Source of the DNA: an uncultured Mediterraneibacter sp.
GTDB taxonomy: Bacteria; Bacillota; Clostridia; Lachnospirales; Lachnospiraceae
Reading direction: 5' to 3'
Assembly: GCA_944381495.1 (NCBI GenBank)
Contig: CALWLJ010000025.1
Coordinates: 1 to 49,722, forward strand
DNA length: 49,722 nt
The notes under the pieces were generated by a model that worked only from the letters and a program-made list of their open reading frames with translations, had not been told where the DNA came from and searched no databases. This document shows positions 35,972-44,776 of the stretch, in pieces. Every line of letters starts with the position of its first letter. The stretch's first letter is position 1. Both the position numbers and the translations under genes were made by a program.

Positions 35972-36520
35972 ATGGCACATATTATCGTAGCATTTTCAAA
36001 GAGAGAGAATGCTGCCGGAATACGTAATGTACTGGCACGTTCCGGAATGGAAGTATCTGCTGTCTGCCTTACCGGGGCAAAGGTGCTGCAGTATGCAGAT
36101 ACATGGAACGACGGCATTGTGGTATGCGGACACAGGCTCCAGGATATGCCTTATACCCAGCTTCGGGAAAACCTGCCTGATCCGTTCCAGATGCTCTTGA
36201 TCGCTTCGCCGGATAAATGGATTGATGAACTGCCGGATGGGGTGATCGGCCTGCCCATGCCTATCAAGGTCTACGATCTTGTGAATACCATGGAGATGAT
36301 GATGCAGACTCTGGATCGGCAGCGGAGAAGGCGGAAGGCACGGAGCAAGGAACGCAGCGCGGGTGAGAAGGAGACCATAGACCGCGCGAAAGCCCTCCTC
36401 ATGGAAAGAAACGGGATGTCTGAGGCGGAGGCACACCGGTATCTTCAGAAAAGCAGCATGGAGAGCGGGACAAACATGATGGAGACCGCTCAGATGGTCC
36501 TGACGCTGATGGACAGCTGA
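35972..36520 (+). CDS. ANTAR-domain RNA-binding antiterminator with a pseudo-receiver
   Basis: The 182-aa protein has an N-terminal receiver-like domain (1-110) and a C-terminal ANTAR domain (about 120-182: IDRAKALLMERNGMSEAEAH). Where receivers carry the phosphoacceptor Asp, this one reads VVCGHRL, so phosphorylation there is unlikely. The organisation matches clostridial NitR-type regulators encoded after glnA. AAAGGAGG lies upstream of the ATG, and the gene begins 93 nt after glnA. It probably acts on the glnA leader hairpin; how it senses nitrogen is unknown. Confidence 0.88.
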   Translation: MAHIIVAFSKRENAAGIRNVLARSGMEVSAVCLTGAKVLQYADTWNDGIVVCGHRLQDMPYTQLRENLPDPFQMLLIASPDKWIDELPDGVIGLPMPIKVYDLVNTMEMMMQTLDRQRRRRKARSKERSAGEKETIDRAKALLMERNGMSEAEAHRYLQKSSMESGTNMMETAQMVLTLMDS

Positions 36521-36576
36521 TCCCGGTTGTGGTATGATGTCCGTGTGATGATTGAGAGGAAAGGTATGGTATCAGT

Positions 36577-37416
36577 ATGAAATTTACAAAAATGCAGGGA
36601 CTTGGAAATGATTATGTTTATGTGAACTGTTTCAGTGAAAAAGTGCCGAATCCTTCAGAACTTGCGGTCAGGATCAGCGACCGTCACTTTGGAGTCGGAT
36701 CGGACGGGCTGATTCTGATCTGTCCGTCTGATAAGGCGGATTTTGAGATGGTGATGTACAATGCAGACGGTTCCCGCGGAGAGATGTGCGGAAACGGCAT
36801 CCGCTGTGTGGCAAAATATGTTTATGATTACGGTCTGACAGATAAAACGTCTATCTCCGTGGAGACTCTCGGGGGAATAAAATATCTGGATCTTACTGTG
36901 GAGGACGGCAAGGTCAAGCTGGTGAAGGTAGATATGGGACGGCCAATCCTTGTTCCCTCAGAGATTCCTGTGGAGGCAGAAGGAGAGCGGGTTGTGGACG
37001 AACCGATAGAGACGGATGGAAAAGAATACCGCATGACATGTGTGTCCATGGGGAATCCTCACGCAGTTATTTTTGTGGATGAGGATGTGAAAAAAATCCC
37101 GCTTGAGACGATCGGTCCTAAATTTGAAAACCATAAAAGATTTCCGAACCGGATCAATACAGAATTTGCCCGTGTCCTTGACCGGAAAAACGTGGAAATG
37201 CGGGTGTGGGAACGGGGATCCGGGGAAACACTTGCCTGCGGGACAGGAGCCTGTGCCGTGGCTGTATCCTGTATTCTGAACGGTCTCACTGAAGAGAAAG
37301 TAACAGTAAAACTGCTGGGCGGAGATCTTCAGATCGAATGGAACAGAGAAAAGGACACGGTGTATATGACAGGACCTGCAGAAGTAGTATTTGACGGCGT
37401 GTGGCCGGAAGAGTGA
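36577..37416 (+). CDS. dapF: Diaminopimelate epimerase
   Basis: This 279-aa cytosolic enzyme converts LL- to meso-diaminopimelate for lysine and peptidoglycan. The two catalytic cysteines are C71 ([10 protein letters not shown]) and C221 (LACGTGACA). The N-terminus [16 protein letters not shown] is canonical. GAGAGGAAAGG lies upstream. It is 56 nt after the ANTAR gene and ends at a strong terminator. It also implies meso-DAP peptidoglycan. Confidence 0.95.
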   Translation: MKFTKMQGLGNDYVYVNCFSEKVPNPSELAVRISDRHFGVGSDGLILICPSDKADFEMVMYNADGSRGEMCGNGIRCVAKYVYDYGLTDKTSISVETLGGIKYLDLTVEDGKVKLVKVDMGRPILVPSEIPVEAEGERVVDEPIETDGKEYRMTCVSMGNPHAVIFVDEDVKKIPLETIGPKFENHKRFPNRINTEFARVLDRKNVEMRVWERGSGETLACGTGACAVAVSCILNGLTEEKVTVKLLGGDLQIEWNREKDTVYMTGPAEVVFDGVWPEE

Positions 37417-37428
37417 TAGGATGAAAAT

Positions 37429-37458
37429 GAGATGCCGATGCCGGCATCTCTAATTTTT
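37429..37458 (+). terminator. Terminator of dapF
   Basis: GAGATGCCG and CGGCATCTC (37429-37437, 37442-37450) enclose ATGC and are followed by TAATTTTTT. The stop codon of the convergent small gene falls on the right arm edge. Confidence 0.88.
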
Positions 37459-37674
37459 TAACATTACTTTCTGTCCGTTAACATTAACATTTTCAAGATT
37501 CTGGAATGACCAGTTCCCGGTTGCAGGAGAAAATCGGATGACCACCGGAATCCAGCAGTCATGGACGGCAAGATAAAGATACTGTCCAGATTTAACGCTG
37601 ACATTCTGCGGTCTGTGGTCATCAGCAATATAGATTCCACCGCGCGGGTTTGCATTCAGTGTTCCGGTTATCAT
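37450..37674 (-). CDS. Small protein resembling DUF5348
   Basis: The 74-aa protein starts at ATG 37674 with AAGGAG nine bases upstream; a TTG two codons earlier is less well placed. The core VKSGQYLYLAVHDCWIPVVIRF and then GNWSFQNL resembles the DUF5348 pattern in which a CWIP/KWIP segment and a Trp follow. Such proteins are often found in mobile or accessory DNA, and function is unknown. It lies just left of the tRNA pair, perhaps the edge of an older island. Confidence 0.5.
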   Translation of the reverse strand: MITGTLNANPRGGIYIADDHRPQNVSVKSGQYLYLAVHDCWIPVVIRFSPATGNWSFQNLENVNVNGQKVMLKN

Positions 37675-37859
37675 GTGCAACAGCTCCTTTCAGAATTAAT
37701 GAAGATAGAAGTTTTCCATCTTGTGCCAGTTCAGTTTATATGACAGGTGTGAACATTTTATGACAGGAAGAAAAATAAATATTAAAGAATATATAAAAAC
37801 AATGTAAAGTCTGACAAAAGCCTTAAAAAAAATGAATATAAAGAAATTAAAAAAAGGGG

Positions 37860-37887
37860 TTGATTTTTTCGTCAGGTCTGATATAAT
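37860..37887 (+). promoter_or_regulatory. Promoter of the tRNA-Gln/tRNA-Pro pair
   Basis: TTGATT (37860-37865) and TATAAT (37882-37887) are separated by 16 bp. The predicted start near 37894 is about 30 bases before tRNA-Gln. The A/T-rich stretch upstream could act as an UP element. Confidence 0.75.
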
Positions 37888-37924
37888 AACCATGTTGCTT
37901 GTGAGAGCAAGAAACAAAGAGTAA

Positions 37925-37996
37925 TGCGGAATGGTGTAATTGGCAGCACAGCAGACTCTGACTCTGTTAGTAGGGGTTCAAGTCCCTTTTCCGTAG
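37925..37996 (+). tRNA. tRNA-Gln (anticodon CTG)
   Basis: The acceptor stem TGCGGAA pairs with TTCCGTA. The anticodon stem GCAGA/TCTGT encloses CTCTGAC, giving anticodon CUG. The T-arm AGGGG-TTCAAGT-CCCTT is canonical, and G is the discriminator. CCA is not encoded. About 35 bases separate it from tRNA-Pro. Confidence 0.88.
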
Positions 37997-38031
37997 CTGG
38001 GAATTTGCGGAGAGCAGATTCCCTTATTTAT

Positions 38032-38112
<81 letters not shown>

Positions 38113-38154
38113 TTTATTTTACGCGGTTTTTGAGGATTATCAAAGATAGGAAAT

Positions 38155-38174
38155 CTACTTAAGTTTACTTAAGG
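38155..38174. repeat. Left arm-type repeat (TACTTAAG pair)
   Basis: Two copies of TACTTAAG-like sequence stand in tandem (CTACTTAAG, TTTACTTAAGG), just inside attL. A closely similar pair lies near attR at 44777-44795. They are candidate arm-binding sites for the integrase N-terminal domain or sites for accessory proteins. Confidence 0.5.
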
Positions 38175-39476
38175 TCAGCCAACCAGAGAAGTAACTTTAG
38201 AATTTCTGTCTTTGATAATTTTTTGTTTTTCGGAAAGATTAGACGTATCGTAAGTATAATACTTGTTATTGACCTCTTCCGTGTGTCCGAGCATACTCGC
38301 CACGATCGTAACCGGAACGCCGTTTCGTCTTAAATTTGAATTGATCGTTTTTCTCAACGCGGTAATCCCTCCGCCGTGTATTCCCAGATAATTTGTCAGC
38401 CTTTTCATACAATCACTGATCCGCTGACTATTGATATAACTGCCTCGCCCATTCGTGAAGATGAACTCGCTGACACAGCCATATTCTTCTTGAACCGTTC
38501 TGATCCGTTTCAGAAGATCCCTGATCTCGTCGCACATAGGGAACTGTCTTGACTTCTTTGTCTTTGTCGCGCCAACATGAAATTCATTCTTAAGACGATT
38601 ATGCTTGATAGAAGTATGTATGAGAATATAATCGTCGTGAACATCTTCCCATTTCAGAGCCGCGATCTCGCCAACTCTCATGCCCGTCAGCAAAGACATT
38701 TCAACTCCATATTGCGGCATGAACTCAGGTTTATCGCCGTATAATTCATGTAACCCCTCTTGGATCAGCAGAAGTTCATTGTCATTGAATACCTGTTCTT
38801 CTGCCTGTTTTTCTTTTTCTTCACAATGCCTAGTGAACTGTTTCAATTCAAGAAACTCTACCGGATTATCCGTTACAACCTTTTCAATACGCGCGCATTT
38901 CACGGTATTTTTGATGCAACTGAACATTTTTTTACAAGCCTCGCGGCATAGTTTCTTATCCCGTATGGTTTCTAACATGAATTTTTTAATAGTATTTTCG
39001 TTAATCTGATTCATAGGAAGATTTTCAAAATCAGAATTTTCAAAAAACCTCTTATAGTCGGAATCATATCGCAGGATTGAGTTGTCGCTGAGTTCCAGAT
39101 CCTTTGTCTCTCTCCACTTTTCGTACATCTGGCGAAATGTCGGTACAATAACAGTTTTATCCTCTTTAATGTAGTAGTCAATAATTGCTTTATCTAATCT
39201 TTCCTGATCTACTTTGCTTACCAACCTCCCATATGGCGGCTCAACGTTTTCTTTCGGGAAATATGTATTCCAGTTACCGTTTTTGCCCTGCCAATACTTG
39301 AATTTCTTTTTGTGGATTTTTAAAATTTCATTTTTGTTCATCTCAATCATTGTCTGAACATATGCTGTATCAATTCTACCATTCTCTATGTCCAGAATCA
39401 ATGATTTTACCAATTTTATCTGTTCTTGGAGAGTGCGATTCAGAACTTTGATCTCGCATACATCAAGTTTTTTCAT
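38175..39476 (-). CDS. int: Tyrosine recombinase/integrase of the element
   Basis: This 433-aa integrase has an N-terminal arm-binding part, a SAM-like core-binding domain (about 100-205) and a catalytic domain (about 230-420). Visible catalytic residues are Arg in LLTGMRVGEIAALKW, Arg in ITALRKTINS, His in MLGHTEEVN and Tyr in NKYYTYD. The position that usually holds His in the HxxR box appears to be Thr (TALR), which is unusual. AGGAGGGG precedes the ATG. The gene reads towards attL, as usual for this family. Confidence 0.93.
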   Translation of the reverse strand: MKKLDVCEIKVLNRTLQEQIKLVKSLILDIENGRIDTAYVQTMIEMNKNEILKIHKKKFKYWQGKNGNWNTYFPKENVEPPYGRLVSKVDQERLDKAIIDYYIKEDKTVIVPTFRQMYEKWRETKDLELSDNSILRYDSDYKRFFENSDFENLPMNQINENTIKKFMLETIRDKKLCREACKKMFSCIKNTVKCARIEKVVTDNPVEFLELKQFTRHCEEKEKQAEEQVFNDNELLLIQEGLHELYGDKPEFMPQYGVEMSLLTGMRVGEIAALKWEDVHDDYILIHTSIKHNRLKNEFHVGATKTKKSRQFPMCDEIRDLLKRIRTVQEEYGCVSEFIFTNGRGSYINSQRISDCMKRLTNYLGIHGGGITALRKTINSNLRRNGVPVTIVASMLGHTEEVNNKYYTYDTSNLSEKQKIIKDRNSKVTSLVG

Positions 39477-39543
39477 TTGAACCGCCCCTCCTTTCTTTCA
39501 AAATGTATCTATGATGACTTTGGTTCTATTAATGATCTGGAAA

Positions 39544-40398
39544 CTAATTTTTTGCAATCAAAAGATAATCTGTATCACTCTGAGTCAATTCGCCTGTCTC
39601 TGAATCGCGATTTAAATTATAGATACCTTTATCGATAAAATTTTCTCCTGTGCTGTCAGTGTCGATCACGCCAAAATTAGGTGTAAAAGCTCTTAATTCT
39701 TCATTATCTTCCATAGCATAGGAAACGTCTGGTTTATGTAATCCCTGCGAATTAAAATATCTCTTCTTGTTGTACATTTCCTTATTTGTTAACAGCGCGG
39801 TGGTCACATACTTTGTAATATATGATGCCGCTCTCTCAGGACTTTCGATCTGTTCGCAATCACTGAATCCATACTCCCAATCCGCCAGATTGTAGACTTG
39901 TCTGTCATGTCTTACCAAAGGCTTACCTGTTCGCGGATGTGTGGCTTCTACAAAATTTGCCGATACATCTCCAAGCAATCCATGAAAATGCACAGCACCC
40001 GACTGATGAAGTTCTGGAATGATAATATAATCAAACCGTTTGTATCTGTCTCTCATAAGGCGACACCATTTCAAGATTGCTTTTTTCGCAATCTCAAAAT
40101 TGAAGCTGTCAATTTTTTCAGGATCAAATGTCAACGTGACAAACCATCTGAAATCATTTGACAATGCGTACCATTTAATGCGCCGTCTGATAGCATATAC
40201 CTGTTTGCGTGTCCGTTCTTCCTGCGCTTCATCTGATAACACAGGTTTCTTCGTAGGCAACACAGATCTTCGGTTATTTCCTAGATATTTCAACTGTGGA
40301 GAATGGTAAGCCACTACTTCTATACGCCCGTTGCCAAAGTCAACTGTTTTCCGATTGTATTCCTCGAAATAATCTTCTGGTTGAATCTCAATTTTCAT
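39544..40398 (-). CDS. HUH rolling-circle replication initiator
   Basis: The 284-aa Rep-like protein carries the three HUH-nuclease motifs in order: FVTLTFDP (about 86-93), the HUH metal site GAVHFHGLLG (HFH at 137-139) and a tyrosine motif ASYITKYVTT with Y193/Y197. It should nick an origin and bond to the DNA. It can support rolling-circle copying of the excised circle and perhaps act as a relaxase. GGAGATA-type spacing precedes the ATG. The structured island at 40451-40611, directly upstream, is its likely target. Confidence 0.85.
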   Translation of the reverse strand: MKIEIQPEDYFEEYNRKTVDFGNGRIEVVAYHSPQLKYLGNNRRSVLPTKKPVLSDEAQEERTRKQVYAIRRRIKWYALSNDFRWFVTLTFDPEKIDSFNFEIAKKAILKWCRLMRDRYKRFDYIIIPELHQSGAVHFHGLLGDVSANFVEATHPRTGKPLVRHDRQVYNLADWEYGFSDCEQIESPERAASYITKYVTTALLTNKEMYNKKRYFNSQGLHKPDVSYAMEDNEELRAFTPNFGVIDTDSTGENFIDKGIYNLNRDSETGELTQSDTDYLLIAKN

Positions 40399-40450
40399 AC
40401 CAATATCTCCATTGATAATAGTTTTCTGATGTTTTTCGTTAACGTCACAA

Positions 40451-40611
40451 CATTGCCTTTTGTCGAGTAGGCAATGACTGTCACACTTTTATTTTCCGGC
40501 TGTGCAGTCCTGCAATCCATCACATACCCGCGTATCCAGTCAGAGCATATCCGCAGAGTCCGCTAAATGTGGGATGGCAAGCCACCCCACACGCGTTCTC
40601 CACGATACGCG
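40451..40611. other. Structured GC-rich island, candidate dso/oriT
   Basis: Between rep and the next gene lies a GC-richer island in AT-rich DNA. CATTGCC/GGCAATG (40451-40457, 40470-40476) form one hairpin flanked by GTCACA copies. CGCGTATC (40529-40536) and GATACGCG (40604-40611) can form an outer stem around an inner hairpin, GTGGG-A-TGGC with GCCA-C-CCCAC (40569-40578, 40581-40590). Rolling-circle origins and oriTs typically show such hairpins beside rep. There is no other ORF here worth calling. Confidence 0.5.
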
Positions 40612-40669
40612 CTGACCAGATATGCAGTATGCGACTCTTGCAGACCACAATGCCGATAATAATGTATGT

Positions 40670-40870
40670 TTATTTTTGCTTGCGAAACGCTGGCGTGAAA
40701 CGAACCCCATCAGCGACAACTCCCGTGTAGCCTTTGTCTGTCATTCGAGGCTTATCACGCAGATAATCCATAGCATACCATCGCGCCATCTGACGCTTGT
40801 CCGTGCTGATGACATGTATTTCGCCATTTTCCAACTCAATGACGTATAATAACCTAGCGACCTTCTCCAT
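40670..40870 (-). CDS. Small protein of the element, unknown function
   Basis: This 66-aa protein begins with MEKVARLLYVIELENGEIHVI. Its ATG overlaps the last 17 nt of the FtsK-like gene, which favours coupled translation. It is charged and soluble-looking. I recognise no family. It is the last gene before the origin-like island, so it could be an accessory replication or mobilisation protein. Confidence 0.5.
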   Translation of the reverse strand: MEKVARLLYVIELENGEIHVISTDKRQMARWYAMDYLRDKPRMTDKGYTGVVADGVRFTPAFRKQK

Positions 40871-42188
40871 ACGGCGTCCCCCGATCTCTTAATTCTTTCA
40901 TGAGAACCATATAGTCCCTTACATTATGTGGCATTAACGGTGTCTCAATATATTTTATGCCCGATAGCGGCGTGACTGCATAGCCTTTGCCCACTCCACC
41001 GCGATATGCATGACCTAAGTCTTTCTTATACATGCCAGTAGCTTGGTGAAATGTTTCATCCGATACAATTCTTCCCAATATAATACGCGTCTGGCATTGT
41101 TCTGTAATGTTTTTAGATAAATCTGTTGCATTCAATTTCTGTGCCGATACTACAATTCCAAATCCTGCGGCTCTACCAAGTAATGCTAACTGTCCTAGTA
41201 GATATTCAATTTCTGCTTTTTCTTTTTTGTCTGCGGAAGCAAGCACCGATAAAACTTCGTCAAAAATCAAAAAGTGACCTTTAATTGGCAATGTAGAAAA
41301 ATCTGTATCTACAGACGCTTCACCATTGGCAAAATGTGTAGTGTATATATCTTGCATTTCTTCCATAAGCGCATTAAGCATTTGAATAACCTCAACAACA
41401 TTAGTAGCAACTGGAAGTCCGACATGTCGACAAAACCGACCAAACGCGGAATTTTTCGCGTCAACGACATAAACCAAGTGTTTCCGTTTTAGCAACATCC
41501 CGATCAGATAGGAGAGAAACATTGTTTTGCCTGCTCCACTAGGTGCAATCAGAAGAATATGTATTGCCTCGCTCGCGATATTCCAAAAAATATCATCATA
41601 TATTGGTATTGGATTATTATATGCAACTATCTTAATATCATCTTCTTGTGAAGGCATGTTTTCGCTCATTACTGCGATTCCATCATAGCGGTCAGGTAAT
41701 TTTCCAAAAACATAGTGTACTTCCCCGTCTAACTCCTCATAATCCAAGAGCTTTTCCCCTAGGCGCTCAGATAATTTTTTGCCGACAAGTGCGGTATCTT
41801 TTACTAATCCGTTAGGATATAATTTTATTATAAGTATTTTACCTTTTAAGCAATATTTCCATGTAACTGAAAGTTTTAGCGCTCCATCATCTTTTGATTC
41901 CAGAAATTTTCTTGTAAATATAATCAACTGTTTGCGGATCGCCAATACTTTGATAGGTGAATACCGTGACAGCAATATCATTAGCACTGCAAAGCCAAGC
42001 AATAAATATAATCCAATAAAAAATATATTGGTTAAGAATTGGTGGAAATCTGGAGCGACATTATTATCGCTCCAGATCATCACAATATACGGTAAGGTTA
42101 TGCACGCTATAGCTATTATCATTATTAACTGCTTGATTGTCGTAATAGCAGTTCCATCCGTTTTGACATTAAGGCGTTTCATGTGCAT
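40854..42188 (-). CDS. FtsK/SpoIIIE-type DNA-translocase ATPase (TcpA-like)
   Basis: The 444-aa protein has two N-terminal membrane spans (about 20-45 and 52-72). An ATPase domain follows with Walker A APSGAGKT (about 217-224) and Walker B HFLIFDEVL, then a sensor-like VVSAQKLNATD. FtsK-like proteins of this size act as coupling proteins in ICEs and IMEs of the Tn916/ICESt type. GGAGGAGG precedes the ATG. It overlaps both neighbours, so the three genes form a tight operon. Confidence 0.88.
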   Translation of the reverse strand: MHMKRLNVKTDGTAITTIKQLIMIIAIACITLPYIVMIWSDNNVAPDFHQFLTNIFFIGLYLLLGFAVLMILLSRYSPIKVLAIRKQLIIFTRKFLESKDDGALKLSVTWKYCLKGKILIIKLYPNGLVKDTALVGKKLSERLGEKLLDYEELDGEVHYVFGKLPDRYDGIAVMSENMPSQEDDIKIVAYNNPIPIYDDIFWNIASEAIHILLIAPSGAGKTMFLSYLIGMLLKRKHLVYVVDAKNSAFGRFCRHVGLPVATNVVEVIQMLNALMEEMQDIYTTHFANGEASVDTDFSTLPIKGHFLIFDEVLSVLASADKKEKAEIEYLLGQLALLGRAAGFGIVVSAQKLNATDLSKNITEQCQTRIILGRIVSDETFHQATGMYKKDLGHAYRGGVGKGYAVTPLSGIKYIETPLMPHNVRDYMVLMKELRDRGTPYGEGR

Positions 42189-42603
42189 TATTTTGTACCT
42201 CCTCCAATCGGGTTATCAGCAACTTAAAGCCAGTCGCCGAATATCCGGAAAAATTGCTGCCAGACATATTAGCGATCAATCCATACGTATAATCAACAAT
42301 CCGATAATAATGATTAATCGCCTGCTTATCTAGAGTAATTCCAACCAAAGTCATATCAATAGTTTGGACATCCATAAGAGATGTACCATATACCGCTTCT
42401 ACTTTCTGGGTTTCGGGCGTGTCTTCATCGGCATTTTTCGGGTGGTATGGCTTGCGTATTTTCTTGATCAACACTTGTGTCGGAGCTTGCAGACGTGCTT
42501 TTAGTGCCGATTGTATCACTGGATCAGCGATTATCTCCTTAATACTTGCATCTGCAAAATTCTTCTTTTTATTAATTTCATTTGAATTCTTTGTTTTATC
42601 CAT
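42169..42603 (-). CDS. Conserved-type element protein of unknown function
   Basis: The 144-aa protein has a basic, disordered N-terminus (MDKTKNSNEINKKKNFADASIKE) and a more ordered C-terminal part rich in hydrophobic residues (VQTIDMTLVGITLD). Its end overlaps the FtsK-like gene by 20 nt. CAGGAGGA precedes the ATG. The position just upstream of a coupling-protein gene suggests a mobilisation or replication accessory role, which is inference only. Confidence 0.55.
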   Translation of the reverse strand: MDKTKNSNEINKKKNFADASIKEIIADPVIQSALKARLQAPTQVLIKKIRKPYHPKNADEDTPETQKVEAVYGTSLMDVQTIDMTLVGITLDKQAINHYYRIVDYTYGLIANMSGSNFSGYSATGFKLLITRLEEVQNNAHETP

Positions 42604-42734
42604 ATCTGTCCTCCTGTTTGTTTAGAATACTAATTTACTGCTACGCTTTTGGTCCACACTTACTCAAGTCATAGGCACTCACCTCCCCGTATACACCCTC
42701 TTGCGAACTGTCACCATCAGATTTAATATGAATG

Positions 42735-42751
42735 AGAACAAGGATTGTTCT
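42735..42751. promoter_or_regulatory. Palindrome in the divergent control region of the element
   Basis: AGAACAA-GGA-TTGTTCT is a perfect 7-bp-arm inverted repeat. It lies in the 222-nt gap between the operon reading left and the 318-aa gene reading right. It is a candidate operator for the element's Cro/C1-type regulator. Confidence 0.45.
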
Positions 42752-42825
42752 TACTCGCATTGTCATCCAAAAAAGTCAACACTGCATGAGGAGATTTTGC
42801 ATCATATCCAGAGGAGGAGAAATTT

Positions 42826-43782
42826 ATGAGATTATATACAATTAAAGATCTAAAAAATAGATTAGAGATCTATCCATGTTCCAGTGAAAAAGGATATATA
42901 AGCTACCAGAATGCTCGATTAATCGAATTAATAAAGCGCGGATATGTCAATGAAGAAAATCGTTTTAATGAAAAGAAACCATGGCAGAATGAAACACCTG
43001 TGATTTGGGGGATTGATGATACGGAATATCCACGGGACGTGAAGAACTTTGCTAAATCAAGAAAAACCGGAAATGGTGGACATAAACTTATCGTAATGAA
43101 TGAATCTTATTACGATAATTGTTATTATGCGATTGAGAATAAATTTTGGAGTCGAAAAACAAATCCTTTTAGACGAGATACGCGAAAAGAAATTCGAGAG
43201 GCTATTGCTACACCTGTTATAGATGCAAATAAAGAAAAACTCGGTTATGCCATAGAAAATCTGCTAAATAATTTTACATCCCACCTAAACGAAAAAATCG
43301 CATCATTTAACGAACTGTTTAAAACTAAGTGTTCACGATATACTTTTTATATAACCTACTATCGGTCAACATATGTGCAACGGGAAATACAAGAGCCCGA
43401 AGAACTACTCAAATCATTATGCACTCAAATGCATATCATGAAAGTAGAAATTAAACCAATATCTATAACACACAAAGATCTATACAAATATATTAATAGT
43501 GATGTTGCGCTACTAGGCGATAATCATTATACCCCCGAGGAACGAATAGATTGTATAGCTGATAGGATATATGATCGCGAGCACAAACTAATCAAAGAAT
43601 TTAAAGAAAAAATGGCAAAAGTTGACAACATTTTAGCAGATACAAATCAATTAGAAGATGCCATAAAAATCGAAACCAAAAACCGAATCAAGAATAATAA
43701 AAATATTCTCCCCAACTCACTCGTCATCGAACACGCCATAAATAATGGATTACTAGAAACATCCTTTAATTTGTCCGAATAG
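42826..43782 (+). CDS. Orphan 318-aa cargo protein of the element
   Basis: I recognise no domain in this AT-rich gene. GGAGGAG precedes the ATG. The protein is soluble, Lys/Glu/Asn-rich and has no signal peptide. The first 50 residues (YTIKDLKNRLEIYPCSS, ISYQNARLIELIKRGYV) could be a helix-turn-helix-like module, and residues about 240-290 look helical and charged. It is transcribed against the rest of the operon, as cargo genes often are. A regulator, a defence factor or an unknown replication protein are all possible. Confidence 0.6.
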   Translation: MRLYTIKDLKNRLEIYPCSSEKGYISYQNARLIELIKRGYVNEENRFNEKKPWQNETPVIWGIDDTEYPRDVKNFAKSRKTGNGGHKLIVMNESYYDNCYYAIENKFWSRKTNPFRRDTRKEIREAIATPVIDANKEKLGYAIENLLNNFTSHLNEKIASFNELFKTKCSRYTFYITYYRSTYVQREIQEPEELLKSLCTQMHIMKVEIKPISITHKDLYKYINSDVALLGDNHYTPEERIDCIADRIYDREHKLIKEFKEKMAKVDNILADTNQLEDAIKIETKNRIKNNKNILPNSLVIEHAINNGLLETSFNLSE

Positions 43783-43898
43783 ATAACGTTATGCCAACCA
43801 GATTGAAAGATTATCTATTTCCCTACCGCCTGCCAGAATGACCACGCTTCTCTAACACTCATTCTTCTAGTTGGTCTATAATGAAAAGCATTGACATT

Positions 43899-43937
43899 CC
43901 CCTCAAGTAGATAAATATTAAATTTCTACTTAAGGGG
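43899..43937. repeat. Inverted repeat with CTACTTAAGGGG
   Basis: CCCCTCAAGTAG (43899-43910) and CTACTTAAGGGG (43926-43937) are near-perfect inverted copies around an AT-rich loop. It stands between two convergent genes and could stop transcription from both. The CTACTTAAG core is also that of the arm-type repeats near both element ends. Confidence 0.5.
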
Positions 43938-43974
43938 ATAATACATCTTCTAATGATATTCCTATATTGAAATA

Positions 43975-44376
43975 CTAATCAAAATTTTCTATTTCCAAAG
44001 TATACATATCTGGATTATCTTTTATATTATACTGGTAAGAATCTGCAACATAATTCATTCTAAAAATCGGATCGTCATTCTCTGTCACGTATACATTTGC
44101 GCTTAATTCATTTGGATAGCCTTTAAGATCAAAACTGAATTTAGTACTTTTGAAGCCATTGGCAATATAAGAATCTATGATTGTCCATGCACAATCTTTA
44201 TAATCGACGATTTTCTCTACATCTACTACTACTGTTATATCTTCACGATAACCATCATTTGATATAGTTGATCTACTGCTCGTAACATCTATTTCCCCTG
44301 TATATTCTTTCTTTTTTTCGCACGAACACAGCAAACACATTACTAGCATTGATACTATAATGATTTTCCTTTTCAT
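43975..44376 (-). CDS. Small lipoprotein of the element
   Basis: The 133-aa protein has a signal peptide with lipobox LLCSC (Cys about 19) and a short soluble domain with no recognised family (EIDVTSSRSTISNDG ... VYVTENDDPIFRMNY). No strong ribosome-binding site is obvious. It would sit on the outer face of the membrane. Element-borne lipoproteins can act in surface exclusion or sensing, but there is no direct evidence here. Confidence 0.65.
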   Translation of the reverse strand: MKRKIIIVSMLVMCLLCSCEKKKEYTGEIDVTSSRSTISNDGYREDITVVVDVEKIVDYKDCAWTIIDSYIANGFKSTKFSFDLKGYPNELSANVYVTENDDPIFRMNYVADSYQYNIKDNPDMYTLEIENFD

Positions 44377-44489
44377 TATTATTGATACCCCTTTATATTT
44401 ATTAACTTCTTATATTTTAACTTGAAATATATGAAATTACTATCTCTAAATTTATTGTTTATACTAAACCAATAAAGGGGATTATCAAA

Positions 44490-44699
44490 ATGAAACGTAT
44501 ACACATTAGGATCATTGAACTGCTCAATGAAAATGGAATAAGTAAAAATCAAATATGTAAAGATTTAAATTTGCCTCGTGGTAATTTTAATAGATATTGC
44601 AGAGATGATTTTCAACGAATAGATGCAAATCTGATTATTAAGCTATGCGACTATTTTGGCTGTGATATTAGTGAATTATTGGTAATTTTGGATGATTAA
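44490..44699 (+). CDS. Cro/C1-type HTH regulator of the element
   Basis: The 69-aa protein is little more than a Cro/C1 HTH domain (NENGISKNQICKDLNLPRG, FNRYCRDDFQRIDANLI, then KLCDYFGCDISEL). AAAGGGG lies upstream. It may repress element genes or act in excision control; no other excisionase-like gene is visible. It ends at a strong hairpin. Confidence 0.8.
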   Translation: MKRIHIRIIELLNENGISKNQICKDLNLPRGNFNRYCRDDFQRIDANLIIKLCDYFGCDISELLVILDD

Positions 44700-44722
44700 G
44701 GGCTTTCTTAACGAAAGTCCTT
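44698..44722 (+). terminator. Terminator after the Cro/C1-type gene
   Basis: AAGGGCTTTC and GAAAGTCCTT (one G-U pair) enclose TTAAC, starting at the stop codon. The sequence then continues TAATAACATT with only a short U-tract. Confidence 0.7.
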
Positions 44723-44776
44723 TAATAACATTAAGCGCATATGTTCAGACACTCCTTTCTTTTCATTTTATGATTC

